A DNA stretch of 64,000 nucleotides. It comes from Alphaproteobacteria bacterium. GTDB lineage: Bacteria; Pseudomonadota; Alphaproteobacteria; Geminicoccales; Geminicoccaceae. Below are positions 29,597 through 38,741 of the stretch, in pieces. The position numbers were made by a program, and so were the translations under genes. The notes beneath the pieces were generated by a model. The model had not been told where the DNA came from, made no database searches, and was given only the letters and a program-made list of their open reading frames with translations. Each line of letters opens with the position of its first letter. Position 1 is the first letter of the stretch. The stretch is from the NCBI GenBank assembly GCA_026990035.1, contig JALSIM010000017.1, forward strand, positions 1 to 64,000, read 5' to 3'.

Positions 29597-30517
29597 ATGA
29601 GTCGACAAGTCGGCGACGGAGCGGTCCTCGATCGGCAGCGCGGCTGGGTCGATCGGCTGCCACCGCGGTTGCGTGATCTCGCCGTTCTCGCCCGCTGGGA
29701 CCGGCCGATCGGGAGCTGGCTGCTGCTGCTGCCCTGCTGGTGGGGGCTGGCCCTGGCGCCCGCCGCCCCTTCCCCCTGGCTGTACCTGCTGTTCGCGGTC
29801 GGCGCCGTGGCCATGCGCGGGGCCGGCTGCACCGTCAACGACCTCGCCGATCGCGAATTCGATCGCCGGGTGGAGCGGACCCGCAACCGGCCGCTGGCCG
29901 CGGGACGGATCGGCACCGCGGGCGCGGTGGCGTTCTTCGCCGTCCAGTCGGCGGTGGGGCTCGCCGTCCTCGCCGCGCTGCCCCGCGTCGCGGCCCTGGT
30001 GGCCCTGGCGAGCGTGCCTCTCGTCCTCCTCTATCCGTTCGCCAAGAGAGTCACCTGGTGGCCCCAGGCCGTACTCGGCATCACCTTCAACTGGGGGGCG
30101 CTCGTGGCTTACGCGGCGGCGACCGGCGGGATCGACGCCGCCGCGCTCCTCCTCTACGCCGCCGGGGTCTTCTGGACCCTCGGCTACGACACCGTCTACG
30201 CCCATCAGGACAAGGCGGACGACATCCGCGTCGGGGTGCGCTCGACGGCGCTCAGACTGGGAGCGGCGAGCCGCATCTGGATCGGCGGCTTCTACGGGGT
30301 CATGCTGCTGCTGTTGGCGGCGTCCGGCCGGGCCGCGGGCCTCGGCTGGCCCTTCTACCCGTTGCTGGCTCTCCCCGGGCTGATGCTGGCCTGGCAGGTG
30401 GCGCGGGTCGATCTCGACGACCGGATCTCCTGTCTGCGCCATTTCCGCTTCCATCGCGAGATCGGCCTCGCGGTCCTGGTCGCGCTCTGGGCCGGTCGTC
30501 TGTTCACGGCATCGTGA
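29597..30517 (+). CDS. ubiA: 4-hydroxybenzoate polyprenyltransferase
   Basis: Membrane prenyltransferase attaching the isoprenoid tail to 4-hydroxybenzoate in ubiquinone synthesis. The 306 residues have the first motif NDLADREFDRRVERTRNRPL starting at residue 81 and the second DTVYAHQDKADD at about 196-207, with about nine helices. The N-terminal RWDRPIGSWLLLLPCWW is typical of UbiA and separates it from the heme O synthase ctaB, also in this window. Downstream, 113 bp separate it from a small secreted-protein gene. Confidence 0.95.
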   Translation: MSRQVGDGAVLDRQRGWVDRLPPRLRDLAVLARWDRPIGSWLLLLPCWWGLALAPAAPSPWLYLLFAVGAVAMRGAGCTVNDLADREFDRRVERTRNRPLAAGRIGTAGAVAFFAVQSAVGLAVLAALPRVAALVALASVPLVLLYPFAKRVTWWPQAVLGITFNWGALVAYAAATGGIDAAALLLYAAGVFWTLGYDTVYAHQDKADDIRVGVRSTALRLGAASRIWIGGFYGVMLLLLAASGRAAGLGWPFYPLLALPGLMLAWQVARVDLDDRISCLRHFRFHREIGLAVLVALWAGRLFTAS

Positions 30518-30630
30518 GGCGGCACGACTGGACGGGCGGATCACGGATTTCAGCTCTTCGACGGGGACGGTCGCACACCCGACCCTGACCGTCGCCCGGA
30601 GAACCGAACAACAGCCAGGGAGATCCGCCC

Positions 30631-30972
30631 ATGCGCAAGATCCTCGTGACCGGTGCCGTCGCCGCCGTGCTTTCCTTCGCCTCGCCCGATCTGGCGTTGG
30701 CCTTCGAATGTCCCGGCCATTTCGAGAAGGCGAGGCAGGAAATCGCACGGGTCAGCCAAGCGCTCGAGGCCGCCGGCGACGAGATGCCGGCCGCCGATCG
30801 CGCCCTCGTCCACGCACTGCTCGACGACGCCAAGATGCTGCTGTCCGGCGGCGAGCACAATCACGCCAAGCCGCAGGGCAAGTACGATCACGCCCGGGCG
30901 ATCGCCAAGGCGAACAGCGCCCAAGCTTACGCGCGGGCGGCCGGGATGCTTCTCGAGCGGACCAGCGGCTGA
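30631..30972 (+). CDS. Small secreted protein of unknown function
   Basis: A 113-residue protein with a clear signal peptide (MRKILVTGAVAAVLSFASP, cleavage likely near ALAFE at about 24). The mature part is helical and charged, with FECPGHFEKARQEI near its start and a His/Lys-rich patch EHNHAKPQGKYDHARA at about 75-90 that could bind metal. The His pattern alternates around turns. I do not recognise the family. A hairpin terminator follows 25 bases after the stop, so it is probably a single-gene unit. The promoter was not located. Confidence 0.75.
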   Translation: MRKILVTGAVAAVLSFASPDLALAFECPGHFEKARQEIARVSQALEAAGDEMPAADRALVHALLDDAKMLLSGGEHNHAKPQGKYDHARAIAKANSAQAYARAAGMLLERTSG

Positions 30973-30996
30973 AGGCACCGGAGTTTCGCGATTCGA

Positions 30997-31019
30997 GGGG
31001 ACGGCCGCTCGCCGTCCCC
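30997..31019 (+). terminator. Hairpin terminator after the small secreted protein gene
   Basis: GGGGACGGC and GCCGTCCCC form a perfect 9-bp stem with a 5-base loop, followed by TTCCCGTC. The T-run is weak, but the stem strength and position suggest an intrinsic terminator. Confidence 0.5.
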
Positions 31020-31084
31020 TTCCCGTCGCCCCCCGAATCCGACTAGAAGAGGCGCGTGAACGGTGGCTTCTCGGGGGAGGCGGT

Positions 31085-32107
31085 GTGAAACTTTCCTGCT
31101 TTTCGGTCGTCGATCACTATTCCGGCGACCGCCATCCGGGTCACGATCGGAGCATCGCCGATCAGTACCGCGAGCTGCTCGAGGACTGCGTCCTCGCCGA
31201 ACGTCTCGGCTACGAGATCTTCTTCGTTGCCGAACATCACTTCGACGATTACGGGGTGATTCCCAATCCCGCCGTATGGCTGGCCGCCGCCGCCGCCCGC
31301 ACGAGCCGCATCCGCCTCGCACCGGCGATCGCCGTCCTGCCCTTCCGCGATCCCCGGATTCTCGCCGAGGACTACGCCATCCTCGACCAGCTCTCCGCCG
31401 GCCGGCTGGTGTTGGGCGTCGGTTCCGGCTACCTCCGCCACGAGTTCGAGGGTTTCAACATCGACGGCCGCAGCAAGCGTGCCCGGTTCGACGAGAGTCT
31501 CGAAATCCTGCGCCGGCTGTGGCGCGGCGAACGGGTGCGGCACGCGGGGCTGCATTACGCCCTCGACGGGGTGGCCATCAACGTCCGACCCTACGGCGGC
31601 CGCGAACCGGAAATCTACATCGCCGCCCTGCGGGAGGAAGCCGCCCGGTACATCGGCCGTGCCGGCGAAAATCTGATGACCGTGCCCTATGCCACCGTCG
31701 ACCGGTTCGAGGAGATCGGCCGGGTGATCGACGCCTACCGGCGGGGTGCCGCCGAGGCCGGACACCGGCCGCGCAGTCTCGTCGCCCTCCACACCTACGT
31801 CGCCGAGAGCGACGCCCGGGCCCGGGCCGAGGCCGAAGCCGCGTTCGATCTCTACGTCGCCACCCGCAAATACGCGAAAAGCCAGACCTACGGGGACATT
31901 CTCGCGAGCGGCCTGTCGCTCTTCGGCTCGGCCGAGACGGTGATCGACAAGCTCGTGGCCCTGCACGCGATGGGCGTCGATCACGTGATGGCCCTCTACA
32001 CCTTCGGCGATCTGCCGCCCGAACGGGGTCGGGATTCGCTGCGGCGGCTCGCGGAAGAGGTGCTCCCCGCAGTCCGCGCCCGGATCGGCGAGGCCGCCCG
32101 CGGATGA
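31085..32107 (+). CDS. LLM-class flavin-dependent oxidoreductase
   Basis: A luciferase-like monooxygenase-family TIM-barrel flavoprotein of 340 residues, using reduced FMN or F420-type flavin on an unknown substrate. Visible features are the N-terminal LAERLGYEIFFVAEHHF, LAPAIAVLPFRDPRILAEDYA, the GRLVLGVGSGYLRHEF block, and FGSAETVIDKL near the C-terminus. GTG at 31085 is chosen since GGGGGAGG at 31073-31080 sits 4 bases upstream. It lies 13 bp before the ChaC-type gene and may be cotranscribed. The sequence does not allow naming the substrate. Confidence 0.88.
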   Translation: MKLSCFSVVDHYSGDRHPGHDRSIADQYRELLEDCVLAERLGYEIFFVAEHHFDDYGVIPNPAVWLAAAAARTSRIRLAPAIAVLPFRDPRILAEDYAILDQLSAGRLVLGVGSGYLRHEFEGFNIDGRSKRARFDESLEILRRLWRGERVRHAGLHYALDGVAINVRPYGGREPEIYIAALREEAARYIGRAGENLMTVPYATVDRFEEIGRVIDAYRRGAAEAGHRPRSLVALHTYVAESDARARAEAEAAFDLYVATRKYAKSQTYGDILASGLSLFGSAETVIDKLVALHAMGVDHVMALYTFGDLPPERGRDSLRRLAEEVLPAVRARIGEAARG

Positions 32108-32120
32108 GCGCCAGCCGCCG

Positions 32121-32867
32121 ATGAGCACGCGTCACGATCTCCCCGCGGCCACCGACGACGAGGGCGGATCTCTGGTGCTCGATCGCGAGACCCTGGAAGC
32201 CGGCGGGCTGCAACGGCGTCTGCGGGCGGTGGCGGCGGGAATGGCGCTGTGGAGCGAGGAGCGGATCCGCCGTTCGCTCGACGAGACCCTGGCGGCCCGC
32301 CCCGAGCCCGGCGGCGATCTCTGGCTGTTCGCCTACGGCTCGCTGATCTGGAACCCGATCGTCCGCTTCACCGAGCGACGCCTGGCCCTCGTCCGGGGCT
32401 ATCACCGCCGCTTCTGTCTGCGGACGGTGCTGGGGCGCGGCTGCCCGGAACGTCCCGGGCTGATGCTCGCTCTCGACCAGGGCGGAAGCTGTCGCGGGAT
32501 CGCCTACCGCCTGCCGGCGGCGCTGGCCCGCGAGGAGCTGCTGCTGGTCTGGAGGCGGGAGATGGTGGCCGGCGCCTACCGGCCGCGCTGGCTGCGGGCG
32601 CGAAGCGGGGAAGGGCCGCTGACGGTCCTCGCTTTCACCATCGAGCGCCGCCACGAGCGCTACTGTCCGCGGCTCACCGAGGAGGAGCGGATCGCCATGC
32701 TGGCGACCGCGCGCGGCCCGCTCGGCCGGGCCGCCGACTATCTGTTCGACACCGCCCGCCATCTCGCCGAGCTCGGCATTCCCGACCGCCATCTCGACCG
32801 GCTCTGCGAAGCGGTGCGGGCCTACCAGCGGCAGATCGGGGGCGCACCGTCCGCCGATCGACGATGA
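32121..32867 (+). CDS. ChaC-type gamma-glutamylcyclotransferase
   Basis: Probable glutathione-specific gamma-glutamylcyclotransferase, releasing 5-oxoproline and Cys-Gly from glutathione. The 248 residues show the family's nucleotide-like loop LFAYGSLIWNP at 69-79, then RRLALVRGYHRRFCLRT and a GIAYRLP segment. The Trp/Arg-rich REMVAGAYRPRW resembles ChaC rather than AIG2-like enzymes. The last 194 bases overlap the 3' end of a minus-strand gene. Confidence 0.85.
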   Translation: MSTRHDLPAATDDEGGSLVLDRETLEAGGLQRRLRAVAAGMALWSEERIRRSLDETLAARPEPGGDLWLFAYGSLIWNPIVRFTERRLALVRGYHRRFCLRTVLGRGCPERPGLMLALDQGGSCRGIAYRLPAALAREELLLVWRREMVAGAYRPRWLRARSGEGPLTVLAFTIERRHERYCPRLTEEERIAMLATARGPLGRAADYLFDTARHLAELGIPDRHLDRLCEAVRAYQRQIGGAPSADRR

Positions 32868-33138
32868 CCGGTCCCGGCCAGTCCGGGGCGGGCGGGTTCG
32901 GCGCCAGCGGTGCGAAGCGGTCGGCCGGGCGGAGAATGCCGCAATCCCAGCGATAGCCCGGCGCGATGCCGGTCATGCTGCCGCCCCGCTGGAAACGACA
33001 CGCACAGCGCTTGCCGGCCATCGCCGCGACCCGTCCCGCATGGGCGGCATCGCAGACCGGCGGCCCGGCGGTCGCCGGCAGCCAGGAACCGGCGACGGCG
33101 AGAAGGGTGAAAAGGGGGAGAATACGGGGGTAGGGCAC
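32674..33138 (-). CDS. Small secreted protein, 3' end antisense to the ChaC-type gene
   Basis: GTG at 33138 is preceded by a strong Shine-Dalgarno sequence GAGGAGGTT with 8-base spacing. A signal peptide follows (PYPRILPLFTLLAVAGSWLP, cleavage near ATAGP at about 25). The mature part has cysteines in CDAAHAG, KRCACRF and DCGILRP, suggesting disulfides or metal binding. The frame stays open for 154 residues, but its last 65 are antisense to the ChaC-type gene and Arg-rich, so the functional part may be only the first 90 residues. I recognise no family. Confidence 0.55.
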   Translation of the reverse strand: MPYPRILPLFTLLAVAGSWLPATAGPPVCDAAHAGRVAAMAGKRCACRFQRGGSMTGIAPGYRWDCGILRPADRFAPLAPNPPAPDWPGPVIVDRRTVRPRSAAGRPAPLRRAGRDGGRECRARRDGGRCRTDSRRPGRAGRARSPAWRSAPPR

Positions 33139-33211
33139 GGGATGAACCTCCTCGCGCCTCCCTTACCGCCTCCCCCGGGGGAGGTGGAGATCCATCTCCG
33201 TTCGCACATAC

Positions 33212-33505
33212 TCAGCTATTGTCGCCGGACGCGCCTTCCCGCTCCTTCTCCTCGCTCTTCTCGGCCGCCCGCCTGATCGCCGCTCCCAGCCGCTCGAGCG
33301 CCCGACCGAGACTGCGCAGCGCTTCCTCGCCGACTTCCACCCCGGCGCGCATGCCGCTCTGCAGCTTCTCGCGCACCACCTCGGCCTCGGCCCGCAGATC
33401 CTTCAGCGTGGTATCGTCGAGCCGATCGGCCAGCTTTTCGATCCGCTCCTTGAGCTCCTGCAGCCGGACACGGCTCTTCTCGAGGATCTCGCGTTGCACG
33501 CTCAT
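33212..33505 (-). CDS. Short coiled-coil protein
   Basis: A 97-residue charged helical protein with heptad-like Leu spacing (LQELKERIEKLADRLDD) over residues 10-65 and a charged Lys/Glu tail. It starts at ATG 33505 with a near-ideal ribosome-binding site (GGAGGG, 6 bases of spacing). There is no signal peptide or membrane segment. It resembles short apolipophorin-like or stress-associated helical proteins, but no function can be assigned. It diverges from ccoG across 187 bp. Confidence 0.65.
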   Translation of the reverse strand: MSVQREILEKSRVRLQELKERIEKLADRLDDTTLKDLRAEAEVVREKLQSGMRAGVEVGEEALRSLGRALERLGAAIRRAAEKSEEKEREGASGDNS

Positions 33506-33692
33506 GCCTTTCCCTCCGTCGCTGTCGCTCCCCACTTCACGTCGGGATCGCCGGGCTCCGTTCAAGGTCCCTCGCCGCTGCGCCGATCCGCCACAGTTCT
33601 TGGAGTTGGTCCAATTCGATATATGCCATCGATGACACCGTCGCTCGGTGCCTCCCGATCGACGGCCGGGATGTCTTGCAGGCAGGAGCGAG

Positions 33693-35153
33693 ATGGGCGA
33701 GGCGGTTGCCACGGAAGAGGTGCTCTCGCGCAAGGAGCAGAAGGAATCCCCGCTCTACGAGGGCCGCGTCAAGGTCTATCCGAAGGCGGTGCGGGGCCGC
33801 TTTCGGACCATCAAATGGGCGACGCTGATCGTCCTTCTCGGGATCTATTACATCCTGCCCTGGATCCGCTGGGATCGTGGCCCGGATGCGCCCGGCCAGG
33901 CGGTGCTGGCCGATTTCGTCACCCGTCGCATCTACTTCTTCGGGATCGAGATCTGGCCGCAGGAGATCTACTTCCTCACCGGTCTCCTGGTGCTCGCGGC
34001 CTTCGCCCTGTTCCTCGCCACCGCCCTCTTCGGCCGCGTCTGGTGCGGCTTCACCTGTCCGCAGACGGTATGGACCGACCTCTTCATGTGGGTCGAGCGG
34101 CTGGTGGAAGGGGATCGGGGCCAGCGCATCCGTCTCGACAAGGCCCCCTGGACGGGCAGCAAGATCGGCAAGAAGGCGGTCAAGCACCTCCTGTGGCTGG
34201 CGATCGCCGCCGCCACCGGCGGCGCCTGGATCATGTATTTCAACGACGCGCCGACGGTGACGCTGGCGCTCCTCACCGGTGAGGCCAGCGTCACCCAGTA
34301 CTTCTTCTTCGGTCTCTTCACGAGTACGACCTACCTCCTCGGCGGGATCGCCCGCGAGCAGGTCTGCATCTACATGTGTCCCTGGCCGCGGATCCAGGGC
34401 GCCCTGATCGATCAGGACACGCTGGCGGTCACCTACGAGCGCTGGCGGGGTGAGCCCCGCATGCCCTTCCGCAAGGGGCAGGACTGGAGCCGGCGGGGCG
34501 ACTGCATCGACTGCCGGCAATGCGTCGTCGTCTGTCCGATGGGCATCGACATCCGCGACGGCTTCCAGCTCGAATGCATCGGCTGCGCCCTGTGCATCGA
34601 CGCCTGCAACAATGTGATGGAGAAGATCGGCCGGCCGCCCCATCTCATCACTTACGACAGCGAACGCAACCTCGAGCTCCGCGAACAGGGCCTGCCGCCC
34701 CGGTTCCATCTCGTCCGTCCCCGGACGATCCTCTACGGCTCCGTGCTCTTGCTGGTGGGGGCGGTGATCCTGGCCGCGCTGCTGCTGCGTTCGGACGCCG
34801 AGATCAGCGTCCTCCACGATCGCAACCCGCTGTTCGTGACCCTCTCGGACGGCAGTGTGCGCAACGGCTATACGGTCAAGATCATCAACAAGGAACGCGA
34901 GCCGCGGCGGTTCGAAGTGACCGTGCAGGGACTCGAGGAGGCCGTCCTGACGATGATCGGGACCCGCAAACTGTCGGGTCGCAGCATCACCGTCGAGGCG
35001 CCACCCGACGGGGTCGGCGAGCATCGGATTTTCGTCACCGTGCCGCGCGACGCGGCGACCGAGCCGGGGATGGACATCGTCTTCGTCATCACCGATCTCG
35101 AGAGCGGGGAAACGCGCCGCGCGGAGAGCGTGTTCCGAGGACCGGAGAGATGA
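33693..35153 (+). CDS. ccoG: CcoG/RdxA polyferredoxin for cbb3 oxidase maturation
   Basis: Membrane iron-sulfur protein proposed to reduce copper during assembly of cbb3 oxidase. From ATG at 33693 it has 486 residues: four or five transmembrane helices, two 4Fe-4S cysteine sets (C271-x2-C274-x2-C277-x3-C281 and C295-x2-C298-x2-C301-x3-C305) and a periplasmic immunoglobulin-like C-terminal domain. GRVWCGFTCPQTVW and CIYMCPWPRIQ are membrane-embedded Cys motifs typical of CcoG. The stop overlaps the fixH start (ATGA). No ccoNOQP genes lie next to it. Confidence 0.95.
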   Translation: MGEAVATEEVLSRKEQKESPLYEGRVKVYPKAVRGRFRTIKWATLIVLLGIYYILPWIRWDRGPDAPGQAVLADFVTRRIYFFGIEIWPQEIYFLTGLLVLAAFALFLATALFGRVWCGFTCPQTVWTDLFMWVERLVEGDRGQRIRLDKAPWTGSKIGKKAVKHLLWLAIAAATGGAWIMYFNDAPTVTLALLTGEASVTQYFFFGLFTSTTYLLGGIAREQVCIYMCPWPRIQGALIDQDTLAVTYERWRGEPRMPFRKGQDWSRRGDCIDCRQCVVVCPMGIDIRDGFQLECIGCALCIDACNNVMEKIGRPPHLITYDSERNLELREQGLPPRFHLVRPRTILYGSVLLLVGAVILAALLLRSDAEISVLHDRNPLFVTLSDGSVRNGYTVKIINKEREPRRFEVTVQGLEEAVLTMIGTRKLSGRSITVEAPPDGVGEHRIFVTVPRDAATEPGMDIVFVITDLESGETRRAESVFRGPER

Positions 35154-35644
35154 AGCGGCGAGGTACGAAAAGCCGGCTGCCCGGACACTGGATCCCCTGG
35201 GCCTTCGGCGGCTTCTTCCTGGTGGTGCTGATCGCCAACGCGACCATGATCTACATCGGCATGACCACCTGGACGGGGCTCGTGTCGAAGAACTATTACG
35301 AGGAGGGGCGCAACTACAACCGCAACATCGCCGCCGCCGAAGCCCAGGCGGCACTCGGCTGGCGGCTCGACATCGAAGCGCGGCTCGTCGAGGGCTTCGA
35401 GGGTGAACTCACCGTCGCGCTCCGCGATCGCGCCGGGACCCCGATCACCGATGCCACCGTCACCGCCGATTTCGTGCGGCCCACCTCCGAGGGCAACGAT
35501 TTCTCGATCCCGCTCGCCGCCCTGGGCGACGGGACCTACCGGGCGACCTTCACCCTGCCCCTGACCGGGCTCTGGGACATCCACATCGACGTCATCCGCG
35601 GCGCCGACCGCTTCGTGCAGACGCGGCGGGTGACCCTGCGCTGA
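35150..35644 (+). CDS. fixH: FixH/CcoH cbb3 oxidase assembly protein
   Basis: A 164-residue single-helix membrane protein needed for cbb3 oxidase assembly. The helix is at about 18-40 (WAFGGFFLVVLIANATMIY). Diagnostic FixH features are KNYYEEGRNYNR after the helix and LPLTGLWDIHIDV near the end. The start overlaps ccoG and the stop overlaps fixI (TGATG), so the three are translationally coupled. Confidence 0.92.
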   Translation: MKRRGTKSRLPGHWIPWAFGGFFLVVLIANATMIYIGMTTWTGLVSKNYYEEGRNYNRNIAAAEAQAALGWRLDIEARLVEGFEGELTVALRDRAGTPITDATVTADFVRPTSEGNDFSIPLAALGDGTYRATFTLPLTGLWDIHIDVIRGADRFVQTRRVTLR

Positions 35645-37851
35645 TGACCTCGACCGAAGCCGCCCGCGACGGCAGCCCGGAGGCGGAACCGCCCGCCCCG
35701 GACGTGCTGCCCTTCGTCCGCGAGGACGGGGAGAGCGGCGGTCGCCTTCTCCATCTGATGGTCGAGGGGGTGCATTGCGGCGGCTGCGTGGCCCGCATCG
35801 AACGGCGCCTCGCCCGCGAGCCCGAGGTCGAGACGGCACGGGTCAATCTGACGACCCGACGGCTGGTGCTGCGCTGGCGCGGCCCCGCCGAACGCGGCAA
35901 CGCCCTGGCGGCCGCCGTCCGCGAGCTGGGTTACCGGGTCGTGCCCTACGATCCCGAGCGGCTGAAGAGCCAGGACGACCGGCAGGAGAAGGAGCTGCTG
36001 CGGGCGATGGCGGTCGCCGGCTTCGCCGCCGGCAACGTGATGCTGCTGGCGGTTTCGGTCTGGGCCGGCCATTTCAAGGGCATGGGCGAGGCCACCCGCG
36101 CCTTCTTCCACTGGTTCGAGGCGCTGGTCGCCATGCCGGCGATCGCCTACGCCGGCCGCCCCTTCTTCCGCTCGGCGCTGGCGGCGCTCCGGGCCGGTCA
36201 CACCAACATGGACGTGCCCATCTCGCTGGCGGTGCTGATCGCCCCGGCGGTGAGCCTGTTCGAGACGATACGGGGCGGGCCGCACGTCTATTTCGACAGC
36301 GCCATCACCCTCCTCTTCTTCCTCCTGATCGGCCGCTACCTGGACAGCCGGGCGCGGGGTTCCGCCCGCTCCGCCGCCGAACGGCTGCTGGCTCTCGCCG
36401 CCGGCGCGGTGACCCTGATCCGTCCCGACGGCACCACCCGGAGCGCCCGCCCCGAGGAGCTGGAAGCGGGCCAGGAGATCCTGGTCGCGAGCGGCGAACG
36501 GATCGCCGTCGACGGGGTGGTGAGCCACGGCAGGAGCGAGGTGGACACGAGCCCGATCACCGGCGAAACCGTGCCCCAGCCGGTCGGCGAGGGGGATCGC
36601 GTGTTCGCCGGCACCCTCAATCTCGCGGCACCCCTCCGGATACGCGTGCGGGCGGTGGGCGAAGGGACCCTGCTCGCCGAGATCGTCCGCCTGATGGAGC
36701 TCGCCGAGCAGAAGCGAGGCCGCTACGTCGCCCTCGCCGATCGTGTCGCCCGGCTCTACGCCCCCTTCGTCCACAGTCTCGCCGCCCTGTCCTTCCTCGG
36801 CTGGTGGCTCCTGGGTGGTGTGGACTGGCAGGCGGCCCTGATGATCGCCACCGCGGTCCTCATCATCACCTGTCCCTGCGCCCTCGGTCTCGCCGTTCCG
36901 GCGGTGCAGGTGATCGCCTCGGGCCGGCTGATGAAGCGCGGCACCCTGCTCAAGAGCGCCACCGCCCTCGAGCGGGTGGCGGAGGTGGACACCGTGGTGT
37001 TCGACAAGACCGGCACTCTCACCGAAGGGCTGCCGGTGCCGGTGCTCGAGGGCCTCGATCGGGAGGATCTGGCGGCGGCGGCCTCCCTCGCCAAGGTCTC
37101 GCGCCATCCCCTCGCCCGGGCGCTGGCGGCGGCGGTGCCCGAGGCCCGGGCGGCGCAGGGTGTCGAGGAGGTACCCGGCTGTGGTCTGCGGCTCCGGGGC
37201 GAGGACGGCGAATGGCGGCTGGGCCGCTGCGGCTGGGCCGCGGACGGCGACGGCGGTGAACCCGAGGGGCCGGAACTGTGGTTCGCGAGGCCCGGCCGCG
37301 AGGCGCTGCGCATTCCCTTCCACGACCGGCTGCGGCGCGATGCGGCGGCGGTGGTGGCGGCGCTGCAGCGGCGCGGCGTCGCCGTCGAACTGCTGTCCGG
37401 CGATCGCCTGCCGGTGGTACGGCGGGTGGCGGAACGGCTCGGCATCGCCGCCTGGCGGGGCGAACTTCAGCCCGCCGCCAAGGTGGCACGGCTGCAGGAG
37501 CTGGCCGCCGCCGGGCGGCGGGTGATGATGGTCGGCGACGGGCTCAACGACGCGCCGGCGCTGGCCGCGGCCCATGTCTCGATGTCCCCCTCGACGGCCA
37601 TGGACGTCAGCCAGACGGCGGCGGACGCGGTTTTCCAGGGGCGCGATCTCGCACCGGTGACCGAGCTCCTCGAAGTCGCCGAGCGCGCGCGGCGGCTGGT
37701 GCGCCAGAACCTCGCCCTGTCCCTCGCCTACAATCTGGTGGCGGTGCCGCTGGCGGTGGCCGGCTACGTCACGCCTCTGGTCGCCGCGATCTGCATGAGC
37801 GCGAGCTCGATCACCGTGGTCGTCAATTCCTTCCGTCTCGAGTGGCGCTGA
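35644..37851 (+). CDS. fixI: Copper-transporting P-type ATPase (FixI/CcoI)
   Basis: P1B-type ATPase of 735 residues exporting copper for oxidase metallation. An N-terminal heavy-metal domain has VEGVHCGGCVA with C45-x2-C48. The membrane CPC motif is at 410-412, the phosphorylated Asp is 454 in DKTGT, and GDGLNDAPAL is the hinge. The position after ccoG-fixH marks it as FixI rather than a general CopA. The usual small ccoS gene does not follow: the next gene ends 13 bases away on the other strand. Confidence 0.94.
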   Translation: MTSTEAARDGSPEAEPPAPDVLPFVREDGESGGRLLHLMVEGVHCGGCVARIERRLAREPEVETARVNLTTRRLVLRWRGPAERGNALAAAVRELGYRVVPYDPERLKSQDDRQEKELLRAMAVAGFAAGNVMLLAVSVWAGHFKGMGEATRAFFHWFEALVAMPAIAYAGRPFFRSALAALRAGHTNMDVPISLAVLIAPAVSLFETIRGGPHVYFDSAITLLFFLLIGRYLDSRARGSARSAAERLLALAAGAVTLIRPDGTTRSARPEELEAGQEILVASGERIAVDGVVSHGRSEVDTSPITGETVPQPVGEGDRVFAGTLNLAAPLRIRVRAVGEGTLLAEIVRLMELAEQKRGRYVALADRVARLYAPFVHSLAALSFLGWWLLGGVDWQAALMIATAVLIITCPCALGLAVPAVQVIASGRLMKRGTLLKSATALERVAEVDTVVFDKTGTLTEGLPVPVLEGLDREDLAAAASLAKVSRHPLARALAAAVPEARAAQGVEEVPGCGLRLRGEDGEWRLGRCGWAADGDGGEPEGPELWFARPGREALRIPFHDRLRRDAAAVVAALQRRGVAVELLSGDRLPVVRRVAERLGIAAWRGELQPAAKVARLQELAAAGRRVMMVGDGLNDAPALAAAHVSMSPSTAMDVSQTAADAVFQGRDLAPVTELLEVAERARRLVRQNLALSLAYNLVAVPLAVAGYVTPLVAAICMSASSITVVVNSFRLEWR

Positions 37852-37863
37852 CCGTTCCCCGCC

Positions 37864-38724
37864 TCATCCGCCCCGGGCGCATTCCGTCAACGCCCCGAAC
37901 AGCTCGCTGTCGGGCCGCTCGAGCTCCTCGAGGACGGTGAAATGATCGAGACCGGGGGGTTCGAGCCAATGGCCCTCGAGCCCGGCGGCCCGCCAGGCGG
38001 CGAGGAAGGCGCGGCTCTGTCGGCGGAACTCCGCCGTTTCGGCCCCACCGACGACCACCGTCAGCGGCGGGGCCGCGCCGGGGATCCGCCGGATCGGGCT
38101 CGCGCGGTCGATCTCGTCGCCGTCGAGCTGCAGGGCCGGCTGCAGCCAGGTGTAGCGGAGCGGGGCGAGATCGAAGAGGCCGCTGATGGCGATTCCGCCC
38201 TTGAGAATCCCGGCCGGCAGATCGTAGGTGCCCGGCCAGTCGGTGGCGAGGGCCATGGCCACCAGATGACCGCCGGCGGAATGGCCCGAAATGGTGATCC
38301 GCTCGCGGTCGATGCCGAGGTCCCCGGCCCGCTGGTGACACCAGGCCACCGCCGCCCGGACCTGTCGCACGATCTCGGAAATGCTCACCTCGGGGCAGAG
38401 GGCGTAGTTGAGGTTGGCGAGGGCGATGCCGGCCTCGGTGACGGCCGGTGCCAGGAAGGCGAAATCGGCGGCGGTGAAACGGCGCCAGTAACCGCCGTGA
38501 ACGAAGATGTGCAGGGGCGCCCCCGGCCCGGCCGGGAAGAAGTCGAGATGTTCGGCCCGGGTGGGACCGTAGCGGAGGCCACGGCGCACCTCGATCTGCT
38601 CCAGCACCCGCGCGCTGCGGCGCTGCCAGCCTTCGATGCGGGCTCCGGCATCGGCGCTCGCCGCGACCACGTCGTATTCGCGATCGAGTTCCTCCTGGCT
38701 GGTGAAATCCCGATAGAGGCGCAT
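37864..38724 (-). CDS. Alpha/beta-hydrolase, kynurenine-formamidase-like
   Basis: A serine hydrolase of 286 residues. The oxyanion loop HGGYW (about residues 76-80) and the nucleophile GHSAGGH are those of the carboxylesterase/arylformamidase group; a late GLDHF supplies the catalytic His. Substrate is uncertain: formylkynurenine is possible, but no kynurenine genes are nearby. It diverges from the DeoR-type regulator, and the operator at 38742-38755 lies just upstream, so the repressor may also control it. Confidence 0.85.
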   Translation of the reverse strand: MRLYRDFTSQEELDREYDVVAASADAGARIEGWQRRSARVLEQIEVRRGLRYGPTRAEHLDFFPAGPGAPLHIFVHGGYWRRFTAADFAFLAPAVTEAGIALANLNYALCPEVSISEIVRQVRAAVAWCHQRAGDLGIDRERITISGHSAGGHLVAMALATDWPGTYDLPAGILKGGIAISGLFDLAPLRYTWLQPALQLDGDEIDRASPIRRIPGAAPPLTVVVGGAETAEFRRQSRAFLAAWRAAGLEGHWLEPPGLDHFTVLEELERPDSELFGALTECARGG

Positions 38725-38741
38725 CGGACCCTCCTCCCTGC

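Noticed and set aside
33540-33692. FNR box upstream of ccoG
   Set aside because: I looked for TTGAT-N4-ATCAA in the intergenic region and found only a short TTGGTCCAA palindrome that does not fit.
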